NCBI GenBank assembly: GCA_029260035.1 | Contig: JAJDEA010000228.1 | Span: 1 to 48,999, forward strand | Direction: 5' to 3' | Origin: Phycisphaerae bacterium | GTDB taxonomy: Bacteria; Planctomycetota; Phycisphaerae; UBA1845 | Length of the DNA stretch: 48,999 nucleotides | Part shown: positions 35,870-43,429 of the stretch, piece by piece | Layout: each line of letters starts with the position of its first letter | Position numbering within the stretch: the first letter of the stretch is position 1 | The notes under the pieces: model-generated | What the model was told of the DNA's origin: nothing | Seen by the model: the letters and a program-made list of their open reading frames with translations, nothing else | The model's database searches: none | Translations under genes and position numbers: made by a program

Positions 35870-36454
35870 CTATTTCTTGTGGCACGTCAAACACAAGGCA
35901 CTTCGATGGTTCTCAACGACGAGCATGTGATTTGCGCCCGATGTATTGTGCGGGTCATGGCAGGAGATGCACTCCACATTTCCATTGGGCAACGCGACCG
36001 TCCCTTTGGCGATTACCGTAGGCGATGGGCGATAGTACTTGTTGGATTTCGGGTATGGCACGCCCACCGGATGATCGCTGCTACGATGTCCTGCACTAAA
36101 AAGCCCCGGATGTTGCTTATTGTCGAAGCGACTTCGTTTTAATCCTCCGATTGCGTCGGGGGCGACGGTGCCATCATGGCACTGCAAACACATCCTGGTG
36201 CCAGCCCCGGCGGATTTCGCTTGTTGAATGGATGTTCCAAACGTTCTGCTCAGGTCTGCCTTGGGGTTCCACAAAGGCGCTGCTTTAGCTGGAGCCTGTT
36301 TGTGGGGAGTATGGCACGCACCGCATTGGTCGTCCTTTGACCAGGGCTTGCTGCTGAAGTCATGTTTGGAGCCTTCGATGCCAGCCCAAGCCCAGCCTGT
36401 CGCGACAGCGCACACCAGTAAGCTGGAAAAATAAGTAAATCGAGTTCGATTCAT
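35870..36454 (-). CDS. Tetraheme cytochrome c with doubled CXXCH motifs
   Basis: A 194-residue exported cytochrome with signal peptide (about 1-24) and four CXXCH at Cys 44, 89, 162 and 188. Motifs GACHTPH, MCLQCHDG, DHPVG, CHDPHN and a final LCLTCHKK follow the doubled-CXXCH pattern. The same series occurs in the first 207 residues of the upstream 598-residue cytochrome, so the two are paralogous modules. It starts at 36454 behind GAGGAA, overlapping the upstream stop as ATGA, and is followed 16 bases later by an NHL lipoprotein gene. Fourth gene of the five-gene operon; likely a periplasmic shuttle or a subunit bound to the conduit. Confidence 0.88.
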   Translation of the reverse strand: MNRTRFTYFSSLLVCAVATGWAWAGIEGSKHDFSSKPWSKDDQCGACHTPHKQAPAKAAPLWNPKADLSRTFGTSIQQAKSAGAGTRMCLQCHDGTVAPDAIGGLKRSRFDNKQHPGLFSAGHRSSDHPVGVPYPKSNKYYRPSPTVIAKGTVALPNGNVECISCHDPHNTSGANHMLVVENHRSALCLTCHKK

Positions 36455-38247
36455 CGGCTTGTTCCTCGCAGCAGTTTGCTTGCGCGAGAGCTGGCACCCG
36501 CGCGCGTCGTGTTTAGGTAAGGCAGATTGACGTGTGCAAAGCCGTGACACGTCAAGGTGCAGTTTCCTGCGAATCGCCCTGAGTCCTGATACTCCACGCG
36601 TCTGCCTTGTGGGCTGTCAGCTGGCATGACTACGGAGAGATCAAAATTAATCAAGCTACTGTTGTTGACGCTGTTGCCTTGTCCGCGATAGATGCCGTGC
36701 GCGTCGTGGCAGACGCTGCAGGGTGTTCGCAATTCCACGATATGCCTGCGGTGGCGTGGGAAACTCTCGTCCCCCAGGATACTTTGCCTGCTATGACAGC
36801 CATAACATAGGCTATACGCTTCCGCGCTTTCCACTGTAAAGTCGTCAGTTTCATAATTGCGAACCAGGAGCGGTTCATAAATGGAGCCGTGCGGACCGTT
36901 CGCTCCTTGTCCTCCCATTGAACGAGCGCTGTCACTGTTATGGCAATCCGTGCAGGTAATAACGCTACCCACGCGAAGCGGCGAAATAAGGCTGACCACG
37001 TCGTTGTTTCGGCGGGGGCCGGCAACGGGATGGAATGAAGGATTTGACGGTTGAAACTCAAGTCGGGTGTTGGTTTGACTGATATCGCGTGAAGTCCTCA
37101 GCCGCGGACGACTAACGCCGTCTCCGTGGCATTTTATACAGATTTCATAGGTGAACTGTGAACGATTGGTCTCGCGGCCGGTCAGCGTAACGCCTTTGAC
37201 GTGCAGATTAGGCCCCTTGACGGTTTGCCCCAAAGTTCCGCGAACGGTGCCGATGGGGTTAGGCTGTGCGGCGTGTGGATTATGGCAATCGACGCATTCC
37301 ACATGTCGGCGCATCGAGAAGGGGATTTCTTCGGGATCGTGGATCCCGCTGCGAAGTCCGCCGAAATGACCGGAGCGTTTGGCGATGTCCGCCGCAATGT
37401 TAAAACTCGCAACTGCGCCGCTATGGCAATTAAGACAATTATCCTCTTCTTGTCGAAAGCGCAATAACCTTTCGCGCGATGGTGCGGAATGAATTTTATG
37501 GCAGTTTATACAGCCATTGTCGCGAACTTTGGTGTACTTGAGTCTCTCGCGCGGATCGACGGATCGACCGGTTGTGCGCTTGCCGCTCGTGGCGTGCGAC
37601 GCATGTTCCCAGCCGTTGAGATCGTGACATGACACGCATATGGCGGACATTTGATCCGTAACGCGCAGGAAGTCGCCCAGCTCGTTATTGTGTGGATCAT
37701 GACAAGTTGTGCAGTGCATTTCTCCGTGTTCACCCAGCGGGAGGTTTGGCGAAACGACTTCGGGTGCGCGCAATTGGCGGTCCATGTTGGAAAGTGCACG
37801 GTCGTAGTGAAACCCGATGGGGTGATCGTCGGATAGATCGTTGGTCAGGTCTGCGTTACCCGGCGGAATCGTTCGCGCGGTCATGACAATAGGCTGGGTC
37901 ACCGGACGGGACAAGACATTCCCAAGCGCCATTGACCCATCGTGGCAGCTCAAACACATCTTCGATGGGCCTGAGGGTTGGTCGATTCGTGCGTCGGTAG
38001 TCGAGCTATTGTAAATCCGGTAATGCGTCCTGGGATTTTCGCGATTCCACAACGGCGTTTGTGGTGCAGCGTTATGAGGCGTATGGCAGAAAATACAAAT
38101 TTCGTTTTCCGTTACCGCACGGACGGCGCCTCGCCCCTGAGCCGAAAGATCGTGCTTGGAATTGACGATGGATTCATCGCCGAAACACGCGCTCGCGAAA
38201 GCGATTGCCATGAAGCTGGCAAGAACCTTATAGTGTTGTCGATTCAT
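36451..38247 (-). CDS. Large multiheme cytochrome c (11 CXXCH plus one CX3CH)
   Basis: A 598-residue exported cytochrome. After the signal peptide (about 1-22) there are eleven CXXCH sites at Cys 51, 98, 179, 204, 246, 271, 318, 370, 432, 481 and 510, and a C-terminal CTLTCH at 563, a CX3CH variant that may bind a twelfth heme. Many sites are of the CHxPH type seen in doubled-CXXCH proteins (CHTPH, CHDPH, CHNPH). No membrane segment beyond the signal. The start overlaps the upstream NHL stop (ATGA), so expression is coupled. With the barrel encoded two genes upstream it is the best candidate for the electron wire of a porin-cytochrome conduit. Whether it sits inside the barrel, on the surface, or in the periplasm is not readable. 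Confidence 0.9.
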   Translation of the reverse strand: MNRQHYKVLASFMAIAFASACFGDESIVNSKHDLSAQGRGAVRAVTENEICIFCHTPHNAAPQTPLWNRENPRTHYRIYNSSTTDARIDQPSGPSKMCLSCHDGSMALGNVLSRPVTQPIVMTARTIPPGNADLTNDLSDDHPIGFHYDRALSNMDRQLRAPEVVSPNLPLGEHGEMHCTTCHDPHNNELGDFLRVTDQMSAICVSCHDLNGWEHASHATSGKRTTGRSVDPRERLKYTKVRDNGCINCHKIHSAPSRERLLRFRQEEDNCLNCHSGAVASFNIAADIAKRSGHFGGLRSGIHDPEEIPFSMRRHVECVDCHNPHAAQPNPIGTVRGTLGQTVKGPNLHVKGVTLTGRETNRSQFTYEICIKCHGDGVSRPRLRTSRDISQTNTRLEFQPSNPSFHPVAGPRRNNDVVSLISPLRVGSVITCTDCHNSDSARSMGGQGANGPHGSIYEPLLVRNYETDDFTVESAEAYSLCYGCHSRQSILGDESFPRHRRHIVELRTPCSVCHDAHGIYRGQGNSVNNSSLINFDLSVVMPADSPQGRRVEYQDSGRFAGNCTLTCHGFAHVNLPYLNTTRAGASSRASKLLRGTSR

Positions 38248-39293
38248 GAAGCCGCCTTCTTATACTCGAAAACCTGAATGCGCCGGTTGCCCGAATCCGC
38301 TACCCAAATTCGATCTTCTAGATCAATGTAGAGGCCAGCTGGTAGCCAAAACTGTCCGGGCTTTCGACCTTCTTCCCCAAAAGCCATGAGCAATTGGCCA
38401 TCATCGTTGAACATCTGAATGTTTTCAAACTGGGCATCCACAACGTATATGTGACCATCGCTGTCCATCGCGACGCCTTTGGGTAGCGAAAAATCGCCAG
38501 CCCCATCTCCCTTGTCGCCAAACGACGAAACAAAACGGCCATCCAGGTCAAAAACCTGCACCCGGAAACTTCCGCTGTCGGCTACAAGCAAGCGGCTACC
38601 ACGAATACAAATATGTGACGGGTAATTGAACTCGCCCGGGTTTGTTCCAGGCTGGCCGATCGTCTTGACTCGCTTTCCGTCGACCTCATACACAGCCAAT
38701 TCGTGTTTACCGCCATCTACTACGACAAGCTGATTGCGAGTCTCCATTGCAGCGATGCCTACGGGTCTGACCAATTCATCACTGCCGAAGCGATTCTGAA
38801 ATTGCCCGGCTGCGTTGAACTCGATTACTTCGTGTCGCATCGCGTCGGTCAAGAACAGCCGATCGCCAAGCCAGGCGACGCCGAAAGGAAGCCCGAGTCG
38901 CTCGTCCTTCCATCCGGTGATGATCCGATGCTCTCTCGTTTCCAGGTCGATCAAATGAAGTGCCGCCCCGCCGCCATCCGCGACAGCTAGCAAATTGGGC
39001 GATCGAAGAGCGACGCTTTGCGGACCGTTGAACCGAATCGGTGGTCGTGGGCCTCGCAGGGCCGACCGGAATACCTCGCCGCTGGATCTTTCCGCGTTGA
39101 GATCGTCGCTACCAGAAATTTCGCCAACGAGGAACACGCGTGGATGGTCTGGCAATGCAGGCCAATGGCGAGTCGGATTCATTGGCGCGAAAAGCGTACC
39201 TCTCGGTTGCGCGCACCCTACAATCAACATCGAGGCTGCAAGAACCGACGACCCAAGTCGTGTCCAATTTTTGGCACTAATTGCGCAATACAT
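38244..39293 (-). CDS. NHL-repeat beta-propeller lipoprotein (first copy)
   Basis: A 349-residue lipoprotein with lipobox LIVGC (Cys27) and a propeller of about six NHL blades, for example PSHICIRGSRLLVADSG, PKGVAMDSDGHIYVVDA and LYIDLEDRIWVADSG. It is the second gene of the barrel-cytochrome operon: its start overlaps the barrel stop by 17 bases and its stop overlaps the next start by 4. A second, similar lipoprotein closes the same operon. No enzyme motif is seen. NHL propellers commonly mediate protein contacts, so a role in assembling or presenting the cytochromes is plausible. The ribosome binding site is weak, consistent with coupling to the barrel. Confidence 0.86.
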   Translation of the reverse strand: MYCAISAKNWTRLGSSVLAASMLIVGCAQPRGTLFAPMNPTRHWPALPDHPRVFLVGEISGSDDLNAERSSGEVFRSALRGPRPPIRFNGPQSVALRSPNLLAVADGGGAALHLIDLETREHRIITGWKDERLGLPFGVAWLGDRLFLTDAMRHEVIEFNAAGQFQNRFGSDELVRPVGIAAMETRNQLVVVDGGKHELAVYEVDGKRVKTIGQPGTNPGEFNYPSHICIRGSRLLVADSGSFRVQVFDLDGRFVSSFGDKGDGAGDFSLPKGVAMDSDGHIYVVDAQFENIQMFNDDGQLLMAFGEEGRKPGQFWLPAGLYIDLEDRIWVADSGNRRIQVFEYKKAAS

Positions 39294-41340
39294 TTGGAAT
39301 ATCCCGGCGAACGCGGAAGTACACGCCGATGTCCTCTTCGTCTGAATCCGGTAATTCGAGCTTGTCGTACTCCAGTGTCAGCTCGCCCGACAAATCACCC
39401 CATACATATTCGAATCCAGCCGTAGCGTCCCATCCGCGAGTGTCGCCCACTGCCGAATCGCTTTCAACGCGATAAGCGAGTCGCTCAACGGTGGACAGTT
39501 TCTCCGTTAGACGCCAGCGGTGATCCAATTCTACATCCACCAAGGTGACATTACGCTTGTCGGTGCCACCCTCGAAGAACAGTCGAGACAATCGACTCGA
39601 CAGGTCAAGGCGGTGCTGTGCTTCCTGCAGGATGTGCAGTTGGCCATTCAGATGAAACGCATCATACGGATCAATCGTGTCATCAAAGACTTCAAACTCA
39701 GCCCCAACGGCGAATCGCTTGGTTTGATAATTGGCGCCGACGCGGTGATGGTTGGTTCGATCGGCCCGTCGAAAGAATCCGGTCGAAGCGTCGTCCTCCT
39801 GGTTTCGATAGGACAATCGGTAGTAGGGTGTCAGTCCATTGTCGAATCGCTGCTCTATGTTCAAATCGACGCGAATGCTGTCGAGCTGGCCGCTGGCGGG
39901 GGTATTGTATTCATAGTCAATCAAGATGGTGTCACCGTCCGCGATTCGCCCGCCGCGTAATCGCGCTATCAGAAGAGCGTTTCCTTGTAGTGTTACGAGA
40001 TAGTCTCTGCCGATTTGAAAAATGCGTCGGTTGCTTGCATCGGTGATTAGGATGCTGGCCAGAACGACGTTTCGGTTGCGCAGGATAATCGGTACGGGGT
40101 CGCGAAAGGTGCCCGATTCGTTCAGAATAATTCGCCGACCGTTATCGCCATCAACTTCTTCCGTATCGTAGGAGAGCGAAAGGTTGGCCTGAAAATGCCC
40201 GAGCCGATTTTTTCGGTTGTATTGCCAATCGACGGCTGCTCCATACTGTGTCGTGTCGATGTCGTTTTCGATATCTTCATGTAAGCCGAACAGGCTTAGG
40301 GTTGTTGTCAGGTTTGTGTAAAGCTGGTGTACGACCTGAAAATCAACGCGATTCGTTTCAACGTCAAGCCCTTCGTATTGTTCCTGGTTGAACTGGTATT
40401 TGTAGATCGTTTGCAGGCCATCGCGATGCGTGAGCGTAAGTTGTGGTCCGATCTCGAAGAAGTCTCTGGCGAAGTCGCCGCTTTCCTCTTGCCAGTGCAT
40501 GATTGTACGGAGCTGATGTTTGGAGTCTTCGCCGAATTCCAGTTCATGCTCAAGGGTCAGGAGGTCTCGCGTTGTTTCGAAGGGTTGACCAAGCCCCTGG
40601 TAATTCTGTTTGATGTTGGCGTGTTCAAAGCTGAATTTCAATCGATGATAATCACGCAGATTCCATGTACCCTGATAGTGCAACGTGTTTTCCGTGAAAT
40701 GCTCGTCGTCCGACTTATCGCGATTGCCGGTACGGTCTGTTTCGGAGTAGTCGTACGAGAGCTCCATCGGGATTCTGTCATGGCTGAAGGTCCAGGAGGT
40801 GCCATACCCTTTTCGTTGTTCATCGAGAGTGGATTGGAACCGCCGACTGATTCGGTTTTCTCTGGTCAGTGAGTACAATGAGCCTGAAACGGTCTTGCCT
40901 GGAAAGAAGTTGAACCGCGAGTCATATTGAAAGAGGTGACCGTTGTCGTTGTCGGATTGATCGAACGAGCCGATCTTCTCCCGATACCAGTCTTGCGTTA
41001 TGGCCAGGCTAAGTTCTGTGTTGTAAGTGACGAGTCTGGGATCGATGAATGCTCCGCTAAGCCTCAACCCGATGCGCTCTTCCAGATTCCACTCGCGGTT
41101 TTTCTGCTCGAAGTCTCGTGCAGACGATCGTCGATTGTTGTTCCTGACGCGCGTTCGCGAGAATTCGCCCTTCACTTCAAGATAGGCGTCCACATCGCCA
41201 AGTATGAACAGGCTACGATTTCCTGGTTTTTTTTCGTCTGTACTATCAGCGCGAGCAAGCCCAGCTGGCAGAAGTGCCGCGAGGAGTACCCAAGGTAGAA
41301 ATCGACTTGCAAAGCAGGAAGTGCTGGCCGCGCCGGACAT
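39277..41340 (-). CDS. Outer-membrane beta-barrel protein of a putative porin-cytochrome conduit
   Basis: A 687-residue protein with a signal peptide (cleavage near residue 32, LARA-D). No hydrophobic helices follow; instead many short amphipathic segments with alternating aromatic and polar residues and acidic/Asn turns, such as MELSYDYSETDRTG, HRLKFSFEHANIKQN and YYRLSYRNQEDD, typical of a large barrel. Around 435-495 lies a non-barrel insert with IGRDYLVTLQGN and ILIDYEYNT. The length is close to MtrB (about 700), much larger than simple porins. First gene of a five-gene operon with two NHL lipoproteins and two multiheme cytochromes, behind a good promoter (41435-41463). Calling it a conduit sheath is inference from context; no direct family was recognised. 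Confidence 0.75.
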   Translation of the reverse strand: MSGAASTSCFASRFLPWVLLAALLPAGLARADSTDEKKPGNRSLFILGDVDAYLEVKGEFSRTRVRNNNRRSSARDFEQKNREWNLEERIGLRLSGAFIDPRLVTYNTELSLAITQDWYREKIGSFDQSDNDNGHLFQYDSRFNFFPGKTVSGSLYSLTRENRISRRFQSTLDEQRKGYGTSWTFSHDRIPMELSYDYSETDRTGNRDKSDDEHFTENTLHYQGTWNLRDYHRLKFSFEHANIKQNYQGLGQPFETTRDLLTLEHELEFGEDSKHQLRTIMHWQEESGDFARDFFEIGPQLTLTHRDGLQTIYKYQFNQEQYEGLDVETNRVDFQVVHQLYTNLTTTLSLFGLHEDIENDIDTTQYGAAVDWQYNRKNRLGHFQANLSLSYDTEEVDGDNGRRIILNESGTFRDPVPIILRNRNVVLASILITDASNRRIFQIGRDYLVTLQGNALLIARLRGGRIADGDTILIDYEYNTPASGQLDSIRVDLNIEQRFDNGLTPYYRLSYRNQEDDASTGFFRRADRTNHHRVGANYQTKRFAVGAEFEVFDDTIDPYDAFHLNGQLHILQEAQHRLDLSSRLSRLFFEGGTDKRNVTLVDVELDHRWRLTEKLSTVERLAYRVESDSAVGDTRGWDATAGFEYVWGDLSGELTLEYDKLELPDSDEEDIGVYFRVRRDIPNVLRN

Positions 41341-41824
41341 TTCTTACCTACTTGTAGTTAGCCACAAATATATCGTTAAGCGGTGCTGCGGGCTGAATCA
41401 CTGATTCCCGCGGCGCTTCTTCACGCTGACAGGTTGTATAGGCGATCGCGTCGCACATAGCAACAAGAATATGGTCGCCGAATGCACAATGGGAGTTTGG
41501 CTGTTATCCTTAACCTGTAAATCGACACGATCAGGCTCATCGCTACAGTTCTTGTATCTGAGAGATGGCGAGACGCCGTCCCGTCTTTGCCCCGGATGAT
41601 CATGGGTAACGACGAATCGCGGAATTAATACGGAGGTAGGTGTCTTCCGATTTGACAGCTGTATTGAGATTGCGCCTGCCGGAGGTTTGATTGACGGGCA
41701 TCAGCGAGTATCGTACTCAATTGACTCTGACCAAAATGCGAGACAGGCGTATCCGTGTTGCGCATTGAGCAGAGGCGGGCGTCGTGGTGGTGGTTCCTGA
41801 TCCGATGAGATGAAGGAGTCCGAC
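41341..41824. other. Divergent promoter region between the two cytochrome clusters
   Basis: About 485 bases between the leftward barrel operon and the rightward lipid-anchored cytochrome cluster. The leftward promoter is listed at 41435-41463. No clear -35/-10 pair was found for the rightward genes; GAGTA-TCG-TACTC at about 41706-41718 is a small dyad that could be an operator. No credible gene. Confidence 0.4.
41435..41463 (-). promoter_or_regulatory. Sigma70-type promoter of the barrel-cytochrome operon
   Basis: On the minus strand TTGCTA (41463-41458), 17 bases, TATACA (41440-41435), about 95 bases before the barrel ATG at 41340. Together with the terminator at 34688-34726 it bounds a complete five-gene unit. 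Confidence 0.5.
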
Positions 41825-42430
41825 ATGCGGTTCATGGCGTATGTGATGATCGGTCTTGGCTTTGTGTTGGTTGCGAGTTGTTCGCCGTCGGTTCGCGATC
41901 GCGCGATGCATTTCTTTTTTGAGATTCCCGACGAACCAGCCAAGTCTACGAATGTCGAAGGCGCCTCAGAGCCGACACCCGTTATTCCGCCGAAGCTGGT
42001 TCTGCCAGCCCCCAAGTTCAAATCGCTGCATCCGCCCTACGTTACGCGAGATTGCAAGAGTTGTCATAGTCCAGCACGCCGGATGCAGGTGCGTGAAGAT
42101 TTTCTCGATGCCTGTCAAAGCTGTCATAGTCGATACTTCACGGAAGCGGCAGGGCATAGTCCGGTCGCAGAAGGCGAATGTTTGTCCTGTCATGATATGC
42201 ACCGTAGCGTGCAAGCTGGCTTGCTCAAGTTGTCTGTGTTCGAAACATGTATCGAGTGTCACGACGAGCCGGAAGACCTTAGCGAAGAGGCGCACAGTGG
42301 CGAAGATGTGGAGAACTGTACGGCCTGCCACGATCCGCATTTCGGTTCGGGAATGCTTCTAAGGAAATCAAGACAAAGCAGTGCGAATTGGTCAAACCGT
42401 TTGCGGGCAACGCTTCGTCCGACAAACTGA
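41825..42430 (+). CDS. Pentaheme cytochrome c lipoprotein
   Basis: A 201-residue lipoprotein with lipobox LVASC (Cys19) and five CXXCH sites at Cys 77, 97, 119, 142 and 165, packed in about 90 residues. Spacing of 20-23 residues is tight, as in c7/doubled-CXXCH wires. A Pro-rich linker ([14 protein letters not shown]) joins the anchor to the heme part. I set the start at ATG 41825 behind GAAGGAG. It heads a rightward cluster with the diheme lipoprotein and the ImcH-like protein. It would be held on the periplasmic face of a membrane and could pass electrons between the inner-membrane cytochrome and the conduit. Confidence 0.86.
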   Translation: MRFMAYVMIGLGFVLVASCSPSVRDRAMHFFFEIPDEPAKSTNVEGASEPTPVIPPKLVLPAPKFKSLHPPYVTRDCKSCHSPARRMQVREDFLDACQSCHSRYFTEAAGHSPVAEGECLSCHDMHRSVQAGLLKLSVFETCIECHDEPEDLSEEAHSGEDVENCTACHDPHFGSGMLLRKSRQSSANWSNRLRATLRPTN

Positions 42431-42504
42431 TCATTCCGTTAGATGCCGTTATTCTGTAGCGTGGTGCAGCGCCCATGAGTTGCCACGATCTTAAAGGAGT
42501 TGCC

Positions 42505-43233
42505 ATGTTCTTTCGTCGAACGCAAGCACGCGCGTTGATTTGTTGCATGCCTTTGTCACTCGTTTCAATAGGCTGTGGAACGAACTTCGAGGAGATTCTT
42601 CTTCAAGCCGCGTCAGCATTGGGTCGAACCGCATTGGATTTATCCATTACCGAATTGGCCAACGATCTTGCGAATGGCTCAACCAATGAGCCGGATGACC
42701 AGGACAGTGACATCGATGATGCTGATGATATGGCAACCGACGAACCCGATCTGGGCGATTCGCCTGGGGACGATGGGTCGTCCGATGTCGCTCGCGGCGA
42801 AACGCTTGTCACAGACAATTGCTCTGCCTGCCACGGAGCGGACGGGGCCAGTGGCTTCGCACCGAGTATCCAGGGCGCTTCGGCAGATGAAATTGCATCC
42901 AAAATTGGCGGCGCGGACGGACACCTCGTCGTGTCACTCTCGGACCAGGACGCTGAGGATATGGCAGCGTTTCTTGGTAGTTTTGAAGGCTCCGGTGATG
43001 CCGTCGAAGGGGATTCGGACGAAGGTGAATCGGCGTTTATTGCATTTGGGTGCGCGGGTTGCCATTGCGCTGATGCCAGTGGCGGATGTGCCCTTGATGC
43101 ACCCAATTTAGTAGGGGCCTCCTTTCAGGAGTTGACAGATGTCGTTGTCGGAAATGTACCTCATGCGGGTGGAATAACGGACCTCTCCGACGAGGAAATC
43201 GCGGACATCCAGGCATATTTGGACTCGCTTTAG
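42505..43233 (+). CDS. Diheme class-I-like cytochrome c lipoprotein
   Basis: A 242-residue lipoprotein (lipobox VSIGC, Cys24). A strongly acidic Asp-rich linker (about 61-95) precedes two cytochrome c domains with heme sites CSACH (Cys106) and CAGCH (Cys183). Each domain ends with the usual last helix (LSDQDAEDMAAFL and LSDEEIADIQAYL). The distal Met normally placed before that helix is not seen in either domain: the first has GHLVVSLSD, the second NVPHAGGITD, where His220 could be a ligand. AAGGAG lies seven bases before ATG 42505. It is 74 bases after the pentaheme gene, likely co-transcribed. Confidence 0.85.
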   Translation: MFFRRTQARALICCMPLSLVSIGCGTNFEEILLQAASALGRTALDLSITELANDLANGSTNEPDDQDSDIDDADDMATDEPDLGDSPGDDGSSDVARGETLVTDNCSACHGADGASGFAPSIQGASADEIASKIGGADGHLVVSLSDQDAEDMAAFLGSFEGSGDAVEGDSDEGESAFIAFGCAGCHCADASGGCALDAPNLVGASFQELTDVVVGNVPHAGGITDLSDEEIADIQAYLDSL

Positions 43234-43429
43234 TTGATGCAGGGCCTTTCTCAAATCAGTGTGTACAGATCCCTTGACCCAGTGGCGCATCCTCGAAACA
43301 GAGAGACGTTGGAGGCGGAGAGGTCGCAGGGTATTGGTACGGTTCTTGCAAGGTGTTCGATACGGAATGATTGCAGGGCCTGTTTGCCCTACCGCATCGA
43401 CGTTTTTCAACACCCTTTTGGGAACCGCC

